Shown: positions 1 to 8,105 of the stretch, piece by piece
Numbering within the stretch: the stretch's first letter is position 1
Layout: each line of letters starts with the position of its first letter
The notes under the pieces: model-generated
Told to the model about the DNA's origin: nothing
Seen by the model: the letters and a program-made list of their open reading frames with translations, nothing else
The model's database searches: none
Assembly: GCA_020024075.1 (NCBI GenBank)
Contig: JAHHUJ010000012.1
Coordinates: forward strand, 1-18,337
Length of the DNA: 18,337 nucleotides
Direction: 5' to 3'
From: Psychrobacter sp.
GTDB lineage: Bacteria; Pseudomonadota; Gammaproteobacteria; Pseudomonadales; Moraxellaceae
Translations under genes and position numbers: made by a program

Positions 1-362
1 ATATAATACTGTCTTTATTTATAAATTTATCGTTAGTTTTACTTACAAAAAAGTAGTGATATGCTCGCAAAGAGTTGCCACATCTATGCCTAACTAACTT
101 TAGGAATTAATAAAAAGTTTATTTTTTTAGTTTATAGTTATCAGTAGTGTAGCAATTATTGCTGCTAAATAGGCTTTATAAGCACTCTATTAATTTATAA
201 TCTGCGAAGATAAGAGTATAGTCATTACTATAGTTACAAATTTAAAACAAGCCTCTAGCTTTTCATTGCTAAAGTACGTGTAATTCGTAAACACATACCA
301 TTCTCATGAGTGCAAGCTAGCAAAATCTTGCTTGTGATTACCCACTATCTAAGGTTTTTTAC
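1..362. other. AT-rich non-coding region upstream of the efflux operon
   Basis: No convincing gene lies in this stretch. It is strongly AT-rich and presumably holds the promoter and operator of the efflux operon. Visible elements are a short near-perfect palindrome at 151-163 (AGCAAT-T-ATTGCT), the self-complementary octamer ACTATAGT around 227-234, and an inverted repeat at 313-334 (CAAGC and GCTTG arms with a 12-nt centre) that would lie in the 5' leader. None matches an operator that I can name. No local regulator gene is visible; one could lie left of the window. Confidence 0.6.
194..222 (+). promoter_or_regulatory. Candidate sigma-70 promoter for the efflux operon
   Basis: TTTATA (194-199, 4 of 6 to the -35 consensus) and TATAGT (217-222, 5 of 6 to the -10 consensus) are separated by 17 bp. 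This would give a leader of about 130 nt before the adaptor gene. In sequence this AT-rich, such a match can easily arise by chance, so the call is weak. Confidence 0.25.
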
Positions 363-1757
363 ATGAAACACTCGCACCTTTTCCTCGCTATTAGTTTAGC
401 TGTATCTGGGCTGTTTATTGCAGGCTGTGATAAAAAAGACGACGAAGCAAACGCTGCAGCTGCTCAGCAAAAAATGCCACCTGCAGTTGTGAATGTTATG
501 CCAGTCCAATTCCAAACTGTGCCTTTAGTTCACGAGTTCTCTGGTCGTACTGCAGCCTATGAGGTAGCTGATATCAGACCTCAAGTGACAGGTGTTGTGG
601 ATGAGATCCTTTATCCACAAGGCCGCATGGTTCAAAAAGGTCAACCTCTATATAGAATTAGTCCTGAGAACTACCAATCAAGCCAAGGCGCTAATCTAGC
701 CGCGGTGCAACAAGCAGAAGCAAATGTTCAAACCGCTAAAGCCAGCTATAACAATGCTCTGGCCAGCATAGAATCACAAAAAGCCATACTTGAACAAGCT
801 CGAGCAGATGTTCAGCGTCTAAAACCGTTAGTCGCCCAGCAAGCCATCTCAGAGCAACAATACGAACAAGCAGTGACTCAGCTAAAGACTGCTCAAGCAG
901 GTTTAAACAGTGCTCAAGCGGCAGCTCAGCAAGCACAAGCTAACATTTCCAGCTCACAAGCTGCTGTAAATACGGCCAAAGCTCAACTATCAGGCACTCA
1001 GTTAGATCTTAATCGTACCATCGTAAGAGCCCCAATTTCTGGTATTTCAGAGCGCTCTAACGTAACTGCTGGTGCCTTAGTCAATGCTAACCAAGCCAAT
1101 CCAATGGTTACTATCTCTAGAATTAATCCTATTTATGTAGATATTAGTCAATCTTCTTCTGAGTTATTAAAATTAAAACAACAACAAGCCAGTGGCGCGC
1201 TTCAAGCAGGCAACAATACTGTCGAGTTGGTATTAGAAGATGGTAGCACCTACCCTGTTAAAGGTCAGATGTCCTTAGCAGAAGCTAACGTTGATAAAGA
1301 TACTGGAGCGGTGACCTTACGAGCTATTTTCAAAAATGACAACTATATGTTACTGCCAGGTATGTATGTCAAAGCTCGTCTAATTCAAGGCCTAATTAAT
1401 AACGCTGCTTTAGTACCACCAAGTGCTTTAATTCGTACACCTAAAGGTGACACTCAAGTTTATATCGTTGACCAAAACAACAAAATTCAGGTTCGTGATG
1501 TGAGTGTAGAGGGTACTTATAACGGCAACTGGGTTATCACCGACGGCTTGCAAGCGGGTGAGAATATCGTTGTAGTAGGTGGCTCTAAAGTGAGCCCAGA
1601 GCAAGAAGTGGTTGCTAAGCCTTATCAAGCAAAAGCAGCTGCCACACAACAAGGTACAGCCCAAGCACAAGGTCCTGTAGCCAATAAATCTGGGGCTCCA
1701 AAAGGCCCAGTAGCACCTCAAAAGCAAGAAACGGCTGAGACAAACGCTGCAAACTAA
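363..1757 (+). CDS. acrA: RND efflux periplasmic adaptor (membrane fusion) lipoprotein, AcrA/MexA type
   Basis: This periplasmic adaptor joins the inner-membrane RND pump to the outer-membrane channel in a tripartite drug-efflux complex. The N terminus is a lipoprotein signal peptide with lipobox I-A-G-C and lipidated Cys22. A biotinyl/lipoyl-like half domain follows (about residues 60-100), then a long Ala/Gln-rich alpha-helical hairpin (about 105-215), the second lipoyl half with the typical DLNRTIVRAPISG stretch, and a beta-barrel and membrane-proximal domain to about residue 415. The last 45 or so residues are an Ala/Gln/Pro/Lys-rich tail. That makes it 464 aa, longer than the roughly 400 aa usual for the family. 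The ATG at 363 is preceded by AAGG at 351-354, a good spacing. The pump gene starts 29 bp downstream. The symbol is by family; the true orthologue name (acrA, mexA or adeI) cannot be decided from sequence alone. Confidence 0.93.
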   Translation: MKHSHLFLAISLAVSGLFIAGCDKKDDEANAAAAQQKMPPAVVNVMPVQFQTVPLVHEFSGRTAAYEVADIRPQVTGVVDEILYPQGRMVQKGQPLYRISPENYQSSQGANLAAVQQAEANVQTAKASYNNALASIESQKAILEQARADVQRLKPLVAQQAISEQQYEQAVTQLKTAQAGLNSAQAAAQQAQANISSSQAAVNTAKAQLSGTQLDLNRTIVRAPISGISERSNVTAGALVNANQANPMVTISRINPIYVDISQSSSELLKLKQQQASGALQAGNNTVELVLEDGSTYPVKGQMSLAEANVDKDTGAVTLRAIFKNDNYMLLPGMYVKARLIQGLINNAALVPPSALIRTPKGDTQVYIVDQNNKIQVRDVSVEGTYNGNWVITDGLQAGENIVVVGGSKVSPEQEVVAKPYQAKAAATQQGTAQAQGPVANKSGAPKGPVAPQKQETAETNAAN

Positions 1758-1786
1758 TTCAAAAATAGGCAGACTAGGAAAATATC

Positions 1787-4700
1787 ATGTCGAGATTTTT
1801 TATTAACCGCCCTATTTTTGCATGGGTAATATCAATTTTAATCATGCTACTGGGCATTATCGCGGTCATTAATTTACCGATTGAGCAATACCCTCGTATT
1901 GCACCGCCAACGGTTAGTGTTAGTGCCTCTTATCCAGGGGCTAACGCGCAAACCGTTGAAGACTCTGTTGTTCAGGTTATTGAACAGCGTATGAAAGGTC
2001 TTGATGGCTTAATGTATATGTCATCAACGAGCTCCTCAACTGGTAGCGGTTCGGTAAAATTAACTTTTGAAAACGGCACCGATCCCGATACCGCACAAGT
2101 TCAAGTTCAAAACAAATTGCAGTCAGCAATGAGTTCATTACCTGAACCTGTACAGCGTCAAGGGGTTGACGTTACTAAGTCTTCAAGCAGCTTCTTAATG
2201 GTTCAAGGCTTCATCTCCGAAGACAATTCTATGGACAGCGTAGATATTGCCGACTATGTGGCCTCTAATATCGTTGACCAGATTAGCCGTGTCGAAGGGG
2301 TTGGTGAAGTACAATTATTCGGTTCATCGTATGCGATGCGAGTGTGGTTAGACCCTGCCCGTTTACGCAGCTTCAACTTAGTACCTAGTGATGTTGTCAG
2401 TGCTATTCGTGCCCAAAACGCACAAGTATCAGGAGGACAATTAGGACAAGCCCCTGCTGCTGAAGACAAACAGGTCATCAATGCTACAGTGACTGTACAA
2501 TCTTATTTACAGACCCCTGAAGAATTCAGAGATATTCTATTAAAAACAGATAGCACTGGGGCTCAAGTTCGCCTTGGAGATGTAGCTAAAGTAGAAATTG
2601 GTCGTGAAAACTACAATGTTAGCGCTCTTTACAATGGCAAGCAGTCATCAGGTATTGGTATTTCACTAGCTCCAGGTTCAAATGCGTTAGAAACCAGACA
2701 ACTGGTTGAGGAACGTATGGCTGAGCTTGAAAAGAACTTCCCACCTGGCTTGGTCTCTGTAGTTCCTTATGATACTACGCCATTCGTTAAGCTATCTATT
2801 GAACAAGTTGTGCATACCTTGGTTGAAGCTATTGTCTTAGTATTCTTGGTGATGTTCTTGTTCTTACAAAACTGGCGAGCCACCATCATTCCGACACTTG
2901 CGGTTCCAGTGGTCTTGCTAGGTACCTTTGCGGTACTATATGTCGCTGGGTTTAGTGTTAACGTACTGACCATGTTCGCAATGGTTCTATCCATCGGTCT
3001 CTTGGTCGATGATGCCATCGTTGTTGTTGAAAACGTCGAGCGTATCTTAGAAGAAAAACCGCACATCTCCGTTAAAGATGCTACTATTCAATCAATGGGC
3101 GAGATTAGTAAGGTCGTTATTGGTATTGCTTTGATTCTATCAGCAGTATTCGTACCTATGGCTTTCTTCGGTGGATCTACTGGGGTTATTTACCGCCAGT
3201 TCTCAATCACCTTGATTACCAGTATGGTACTTTCAGCAATGGTGGCTTTGATCTTCACCCCAGCACTTTGTGTTACCTTACTAAAACGCCAAAAAAATCA
3301 TGGCGAAGAGAAAAAAGGCTTCTTCGGTTGGTTTAACCGTACCTTTGAGAAAGTTAGTCATTCTTATGAGGGTATCATTGGTAAGAGTGTTGACCATAAA
3401 TGGTTATATGCTTTGGGCTATGCAGCAATTATCGCTCTTATGTCAGTAATCTTTATGCGTATCCCTGGGTCATTCTTACCAGAAGAAGACCAAGGTATCA
3501 TGGTAACCTTAGTTCAACTGCCTGCAGGTTCTACTTTAGATGATACTCAGGCTGTACTTGACAAAGTTTCCAACTATTATGACTCTGAAGAAGCAGATAA
3601 CATAGAATCCGTGTTTACTATTGCAGGCTTCAGTTTCTCTGGTCAAGGACAGAATATGGGTCTGGCTTTCATTCGCTTATCTGACTGGGAAAACCGGGTA
3701 GGTGAAGAGAATACAGCGCAAGCAGTAGCTGGCCGAGCCATGGGCTACTTCTTTAGTCAAATCAATGAAGCACAGGTGTATGCTATCGTTCCGCCTGCTA
3801 TTACTGAGCTTGGTAACGCTAGTGGCTTCGACCTAATGCTACAGGATGTGGGTAATATCGGACATGATGGTCTAACCGCTGCTCGTAACCAGTTGTTAGG
3901 TATGGCCAGCCAAAACGAACAAGTTACTGGGGTTCGTCCTAATGGTCAAGAAGACGCTCCTCAATTGAAAGTTAATATTGATCAAGAACAAGCAGCGGCT
4001 TATAGCCTACCTTTATCTTCTATCAACAGTGTGATATCAACTGCTTGGGGTTCATCTTACGTCAATGACTTCGTGGACAGAGGTCGTATTAAACGTGTGT
4101 TCGTACAAGGTGAAGCTGACAGTCGCACTAACCCTGAAGATATCAATAAATGGTATGTGCGTAACGATCAGGGTGATATGATTCCATTCGATGCTTTCTC
4201 AGACAGTGAATGGCAACACGGCTCTCCGCGCTTAACTCGTTATAACAGCTTCCCTTCTATGAACATTCAGGGTAATGCTGCTCCCGGATTAAGTACCGGT
4301 GAAGCTATGAGTGCTATGGAACAAATGATTGAAAAACTTCCAGAAGGCATTGGCTATGAGTGGACAGGTATGTCTCTTGAAGAGAAAAAATCAGGTGCTC
4401 AAGCACCCATGTTGTATGCCATTTCTATTTTAGTGGTATTCTTATGCTTAGCCGCTTTATATGAAAGTTGGTCTATACCCTTTTCGGTTATTTTAGTCAT
4501 ACCATTAGGTGTATTAGGGGCTGTCATGTTTACCTGGTTCCGAGACTTTGCAAACGATATTTATTTGCAAGTAGGTCTGTTAACCATTGTCGGTCTATCA
4601 GCCAAAAACGCTATTTTGATTATTGAGTTTGCTAAAGAGCACCAAGAAGCTGGAAGCTCCTTAAAAGAATCGGTTATGATTGCTGCCCGGCAGCGTTTAC

Positions 4701-5035
4701 GCCCAATTATCATGACCTCATTAGCGTTTGGTCTTGGTGTTGTACCACTATACCTAGCTACTGGCCCTGGTGCAGGAAGTCAAAACGCTATTGGTACAAG
4801 TGTGGTCGGTGGTGTGGTTACTGCGACATTGTTAGGTATCTTCTTTATTCCAATGTTCTACGTCTGGGTACGTTCAATATTTAAGTATAAAGGCGACGCA
4901 ACAAATAATGACTCTGACAATGGTCCAGATAATGGTTCTGGTAATGGCTCTCATACCGAACCTAATCCAGCTTTAGCGACCGGTAATACGAGCACTACCT
5001 CTACCCCAGCCAATTTTGGAGACAACACTCAATGA
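1787..5035 (+). CDS. acrB: RND multidrug efflux pump, inner-membrane permease, AcrB/MexB (HAE1) type
   Basis: This proton-driven drug exporter forms the trimeric inner-membrane engine of the efflux complex. The 1082 aa have the standard plan: TM1 near residues 10-28, a large periplasmic porter/docking loop, TM2-TM6 from about 340, a second large loop from about 560 to 870, and TM8-TM12 to about 1035. The proton-relay residues are present: the TM4 Asp pair at 408-409 (GLLVDDAIVVVENVE), Lys940 in GLSAKNAILIIEF, and Arg970 in RQRLRP, followed by the conserved Thr977. The N terminus MSRFFINRPIFAWV is typical of the family. AGGA at 1776-1779 gives a clear ribosome-binding site. The C-terminal 45 or so residues are an Asn/Gly/Ser/Thr-rich tail not found in E. 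coli AcrB (1049 aa). The stop overlaps the next gene's start as ATGA, which implies translational coupling. Confidence 0.97.
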   Translation: MSRFFINRPIFAWVISILIMLLGIIAVINLPIEQYPRIAPPTVSVSASYPGANAQTVEDSVVQVIEQRMKGLDGLMYMSSTSSSTGSGSVKLTFENGTDPDTAQVQVQNKLQSAMSSLPEPVQRQGVDVTKSSSSFLMVQGFISEDNSMDSVDIADYVASNIVDQISRVEGVGEVQLFGSSYAMRVWLDPARLRSFNLVPSDVVSAIRAQNAQVSGGQLGQAPAAEDKQVINATVTVQSYLQTPEEFRDILLKTDSTGAQVRLGDVAKVEIGRENYNVSALYNGKQSSGIGISLAPGSNALETRQLVEERMAELEKNFPPGLVSVVPYDTTPFVKLSIEQVVHTLVEAIVLVFLVMFLFLQNWRATIIPTLAVPVVLLGTFAVLYVAGFSVNVLTMFAMVLSIGLLVDDAIVVVENVERILEEKPHISVKDATIQSMGEISKVVIGIALILSAVFVPMAFFGGSTGVIYRQFSITLITSMVLSAMVALIFTPALCVTLLKRQKNHGEEKKGFFGWFNRTFEKVSHSYEGIIGKSVDHKWLYALGYAAIIALMSVIFMRIPGSFLPEEDQGIMVTLVQLPAGSTLDDTQAVLDKVSNYYDSEEADNIESVFTIAGFSFSGQGQNMGLAFIRLSDWENRVGEENTAQAVAGRAMGYFFSQINEAQVYAIVPPAITELGNASGFDLMLQDVGNIGHDGLTAARNQLLGMASQNEQVTGVRPNGQEDAPQLKVNIDQEQAAAYSLPLSSINSVISTAWGSSYVNDFVDRGRIKRVFVQGEADSRTNPEDINKWYVRNDQGDMIPFDAFSDSEWQHGSPRLTRYNSFPSMNIQGNAAPGLSTGEAMSAMEQMIEKLPEGIGYEWTGMSLEEKKSGAQAPMLYAISILVVFLCLAALYESWSIPFSVILVIPLGVLGAVMFTWFRDFANDIYLQVGLLTIVGLSAKNAILIIEFAKEHQEAGSSLKESVMIAARQRLRPIIMTSLAFGLGVVPLYLATGPGAGSQNAIGTSVVGGVVTATLLGIFFIPMFYVWVRSIFKYKGDATNNDSDNGPDNGSGNGSHTEPNPALATGNTSTTSTPANFGDNTQ

Positions 5036-6816
5036 CGACATCTGTAAAATCAAATATAAATCTTAAAAGTCGAGCTGTGAGTGCATTTGCTATGAATACA
5101 TCTAATAAATGGGCACGTTTATTTGGTTTATCTGCTTTGACAGTCGCTATCAGCGCCTGTCAAACAGTACCAACTGCCGATACAAGTCCGGTGGTTGCTC
5201 GCCCTAATATTCCTCTTTTACCTGGGGAGAATTACGAGCTTTATGGAGATAACCAAGTACCCTCAAGTCTTGCCGCCGTACGTTGGCAGAGTTTTTATAC
5301 CGATCCTAAGCTAAAAGCGCTTATTCAAATGGGTCTGGATAACAACAAAGACGTTAAGCAGGCAGTACTAGCCATTCAGAAGGCCCAAGCTCAATATCGC
5401 ATTACAGACAGTAATGATGCGCCTAACGTTGATCTTAGTGGTGGTTATTCCCGTCGTGCTGACGCACCAGACAGTAATCCTCGCGACGCATACAACGTAG
5501 GTCTTGGTATGGCCGCCTATGAGCTTGATTTCTGGGGCAAGATTGCTAACCTAAAAGAGCAGGCACTTCAGAACTATCTGAGCACCGCGGCAGCTAGAGA
5601 TACCGCTCAAGTCAGCTTGATTGCTAATATTGCTAAGAGCTATGTTAATCTTAGTTATCAGCAAAAACAGCTAGAGCTTGCGATAAGTACACTGCAAACT
5701 CGTGAAGAGTCGCTGCGTATCACCAAAGCTCGCTTAGAGGCAGGTATTGACTCTAAAGCGCCTTCACTACAAGCAGCGGCTTCTGCTGAAACCGCTCGCA
5801 TTGCTGCGCTAAATGCTCAAAGTGGGGTGTTGAGAGCCAAAAATGCCCTTAAGTATCTGGTTGGTGCTCCCATCACAGATGATATGCTGCCAGATCCTGC
5901 CGTACCTAATATCGCCTCAAACCAAGTATTAAGTGCCGGCTTGCCTAGTGACCTACTACGCTATCGTCCTGACATCCTTCAAGCTGAATACAACTTAAAA
6001 GCAGCGGGTGCCAACATCGAAGTAGCTCGTGCGGCTTATTACCCTTCAATTAGCTTGACGGGTAATCTTGGTTATAGAAGTGGCGATTTATCTGACTTGT
6101 TCAAGAGTGGTTCTACCAGTTGGTCATTTGGACCTACTATCAATCTACCTTTATTTGATGCCGGTCAACGTGATGCCAACTATGAAGTGGCGCAAATAGA
6201 GCGTGATCAAGCCGTTGCCAAATACGAAAGTACGGTTGAAGCTGCCTTTAAAGAGGTTAATGATGTACTGGCTGATCGAGCAACCCTAGATCAAAGAACC
6301 CAAGCTGAATACCGCTTACAAGAGAACTATCAAGGTCTATTTGATATCTCTGAAGCGCGCTTTAAAGCTCAAGTTGATGATTATCTAGCGGTACTAGATG
6401 CTCAGCGCTCACTGTTTTCAACTCAGCAGTCTATCTTGAATTTAGAACAAGAACGTCTTAATAACCAAATTGAGCTGTATCAAGTGCTTGGTGGCGGCGC
6501 AAACTTAGGTCCGGTTGCTGTTCCTACCTCAAAGTATCGTAACTTAGTGAACGTCTTTGACAATCAGTCCGATAAGCAAAAAGCAGTACAAGCTATTGAG
6601 TCTAGTCGCGGACCAGCTATCCTAACTCCTGAGCAAGCCTCTGCCATTGAAGCTAATAAGCCTGTTAAAGTAGTCAAACAAAAAGAGCTGACTCCGGTAG
6701 ATGTCAATAATAACAACAACGCAGATGCTTATATCTCCGTTGTTGAAACCTCGACCCACCCTGCTGGCTCTAAAGTTGTAGACACCAAAGAGGGCGTCAA
6801 GGTAGTTCAGCCTTAA
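5032..6816 (+). CDS. oprM: RND efflux outer-membrane channel lipoprotein, OprM/NodT family
   Basis: This TolC-like outer-membrane channel completes the efflux complex. Two outer-membrane efflux repeats are visible (about residues 85-290 and 310-490 from the first Met), including the family motifs YELDFWGKI, LRYRPDILQAEYNLKAA, the GLPSDLL approach and a closing LYQVLGGG. A lipoprotein signal (FGLSALTVAISAC) ends at Cys43. The start at 5032 overlaps the pump stop and has GGAG at 5018-5021. A second in-frame ATG at 5092 would give a more standard 23-residue lipoprotein signal but has no obvious ribosome-binding site. About 105 residues follow LGGG, where OprM-type proteins normally end. This tail is polar with an Asn-rich patch (VDVNNNNNADAY) and makes the protein 594 aa against the usual 470-490. 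The function is confident; the exact start and the role of the tail are not. Confidence 0.94.
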   Translation: MTTSVKSNINLKSRAVSAFAMNTSNKWARLFGLSALTVAISACQTVPTADTSPVVARPNIPLLPGENYELYGDNQVPSSLAAVRWQSFYTDPKLKALIQMGLDNNKDVKQAVLAIQKAQAQYRITDSNDAPNVDLSGGYSRRADAPDSNPRDAYNVGLGMAAYELDFWGKIANLKEQALQNYLSTAAARDTAQVSLIANIAKSYVNLSYQQKQLELAISTLQTREESLRITKARLEAGIDSKAPSLQAAASAETARIAALNAQSGVLRAKNALKYLVGAPITDDMLPDPAVPNIASNQVLSAGLPSDLLRYRPDILQAEYNLKAAGANIEVARAAYYPSISLTGNLGYRSGDLSDLFKSGSTSWSFGPTINLPLFDAGQRDANYEVAQIERDQAVAKYESTVEAAFKEVNDVLADRATLDQRTQAEYRLQENYQGLFDISEARFKAQVDDYLAVLDAQRSLFSTQQSILNLEQERLNNQIELYQVLGGGANLGPVAVPTSKYRNLVNVFDNQSDKQKAVQAIESSRGPAILTPEQASAIEANKPVKVVKQKELTPVDVNNNNNADAYISVVETSTHPAGSKVVDTKEGVKVVQP

Positions 6817-6841
6817 GCTTAAGTTTTATCTATTCACAATT

Positions 6842-6877
6842 AAATAAACCCCATAAGTTACCTTATGGGGTTTATTT
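6842..6877. terminator. Bidirectional rho-independent terminator between oprM and the 6927-7232 gene
   Basis: A perfect 16-bp stem (6842-6857 with 6862-6877) is closed by a 4-nt TTAC loop. It has a CCCC/GGGG core and A/T flanks that give U-rich tails in both directions. It ends the efflux operon on the plus strand and the convergent small membrane-protein gene on the minus strand. Confidence 0.93.
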
Positions 6878-6926
6878 TATACCGCCTTCATTATACAAAG
6901 ATGGTTCGATTTGACTTGATAAGGGA

Positions 6927-7232
6927 TTAATCAGGTAAGTCGTGCCGGATATGATCTGGACTTAGACCAAAGGAGAACACAAAGGTAGCTACCAAGCTAT
7001 TAACAATAACGAACGCCACATCTAGCCCCTCATGCCCTAACACAAACTTGCCTAATAATGCTGATATCACCAGCATAATCCCAAAAAATATTGCCAAATA
7101 AATTTTAATTTTAGGATGTGACAGGCTATAAGGCTGCTCAGGCTTTGGGCCTTTTTCTAACACATACAGACGAACTGCCCAGCCCGCTGCATAAGCTAAG
7201 GCCCCCATTAATAAATAATTCAAAAAACCCAT
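6927..7232 (-). CDS. Small predicted membrane protein, about three TM segments, unknown function
   Basis: I do not recognise this 101-aa protein. Three hydrophobic stretches are visible: residues 3-23 (LLMGALAYAAGWAV), 44-63 (IYLAIFFGIMLVISALLG) and 72-91 (VAFVIVNSLVATFVFSFG). A basic, Pro-rich cytoplasmic-type loop lies between the first two and a short His/Asp-rich tail follows, so it is probably an inner-membrane protein. The start is well supported: AGGA read on the minus strand (plus-strand TCCT at 7241-7244) lies about 8 nt before the ATG. It lies 111 bp downstream of the lipoprotein gene on the same strand, so the two may be co-transcribed. It converges on the efflux operon and shares that operon's terminator. 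Confidence 0.75.
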   Translation of the reverse strand: MGFLNYLLMGALAYAAGWAVRLYVLEKGPKPEQPYSLSHPKIKIYLAIFFGIMLVISALLGKFVLGHEGLDVAFVIVNSLVATFVFSFGLSPDHIRHDLPD

Positions 7233-7343
7233 TTTTTTATTCCTAATTGCCTAGTGACTTTAAGGCTAATTTTGATGTCGGCAATAATTTGATATTGTTT
7301 GTACTTTAAATAATTTTCTACTTTGCTATAAAGTAAAAGCCAT

Positions 7344-7952
7344 TTAACTGTCAACCTTACCTGCAGGCTTAATCACAATATTACCCACACCGTCCTGATT
7401 TTGATGCGGGTTGTCTATTAGCTCATCGGCTGGGGTATCATCGCACTCAACTTTATAAATGGTATTGGAGCCTTGTAAAATATAGCCAAGATACGGACTA
7501 TCTAACGTTGGATCAATGTTAACATAAGCCTGCTTAATTTGAGCAACAACGAACACTCGATCAGGTCGACCAATCACCCCTTCTACGTTTTTTTCATCCA
7601 CTGAAAAGTATTTTGGTACTTTATCAATAGCGATAGGCTCTAAAGGCTCTGGGTCATCCCAAACTCTATTTGCAGATTTAGGCTCTTTCATCTGCATCAC
7701 TAAGCCTTGTGCCTGCTGACTGACTTTAATCTGTGGTGGCTCATCTTTAGTTACGGTATAGCAACCTGAAAACATATCAGCATGGCGTTTAATGCTTTGT
7801 TCAGAATTTAAAGTATCGGCATTAATATCAGCAGTGGCAGCAGCATTCACTTCAGGGTCAGCGGTTTCAGACTTATCACAAGCTGTCATGAATAAGGCTG
7901 CCCCTGATAGGAGTGCAGTTAAGTAGGTTTTTGATAGATTTAATGGTTTCAA
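7344..7952 (-). CDS. Small hypothetical lipoprotein
   Basis: The product is not recognised. The longest open frame begins with a TTG at 8036 that has no ribosome-binding site and would put 52 residues before the lipobox. I prefer an in-frame TTG at 7950-7952: it has GGAA 7 nt upstream (plus-strand TTCC at 7960-7963) and gives MKPLNLSKTYLTALLSGAAL followed by FMTAC, a textbook lipoprotein signal with Cys25 lipidated. The mature protein (about 178 aa) starts with an acidic Ala/Asp/Glu/Asn linker. It continues into a small folded region with two further cysteines (FSGCYTV near residue 64 and YKVECDD near the C terminus) that could form a disulphide. It is divergent from rnhA-dnaQ. It is probably anchored in an envelope membrane; the function is unknown. 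Confidence 0.7.
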   Translation of the reverse strand: MKPLNLSKTYLTALLSGAALFMTACDKSETADPEVNAAATADINADTLNSEQSIKRHADMFSGCYTVTKDEPPQIKVSQQAQGLVMQMKEPKSANRVWDDPEPLEPIAIDKVPKYFSVDEKNVEGVIGRPDRVFVVAQIKQAYVNIDPTLDSPYLGYILQGSNTIYKVECDDTPADELIDNPHQNQDGVGNIVIKPAGKVDS

Positions 7953-8065
7953 AGCAAAGTTCCAGTAGCTTAATATAATTATCGGTATTTTAGCAAACTT
8001 GCTGTCGCTGTTGTGACTATTGGTAAATATATTCAAGAGGCAGGCTCAAACAAGGAGGTCATATT

Positions 8066-8074
8066 TGTTATACT
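8066..8074 (+). promoter_or_regulatory. Extended -10 promoter for rnhA-dnaQ
   Basis: TG-T-TATACT is an extended -10 element (TGn plus a 5-of-6 match to TATAAT). No good -35 is visible, as is common for extended -10 promoters. Transcription would start near 8081, leaving a leader of about 25-37 nt before the rnhA-dnaQ start codon. Confidence 0.5.
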
Positions 8075-8105
8075 AGGGGCTAACTTTTTTTGCCCTGTTT
8101 AGCCA

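Noticed and set aside
736..936. Minus-strand open frame inside the adaptor gene
   Set aside because: It is antisense to the Ala/Gln-rich helical hairpin. It exists because of codon bias, has no ribosome-binding site and resembles no protein.
1428..1727. Minus-strand 99-codon frame at the end of the adaptor gene
   Set aside because: It lies entirely opposite a confident coding region and shows no protein-like features of its own.
2767..3066. Minus-strand 99-codon frame inside the pump gene
   Set aside because: It is a shadow of the conserved TM2-TM4 region; the Thr/Ser/Met-rich translation is a typical antisense product.
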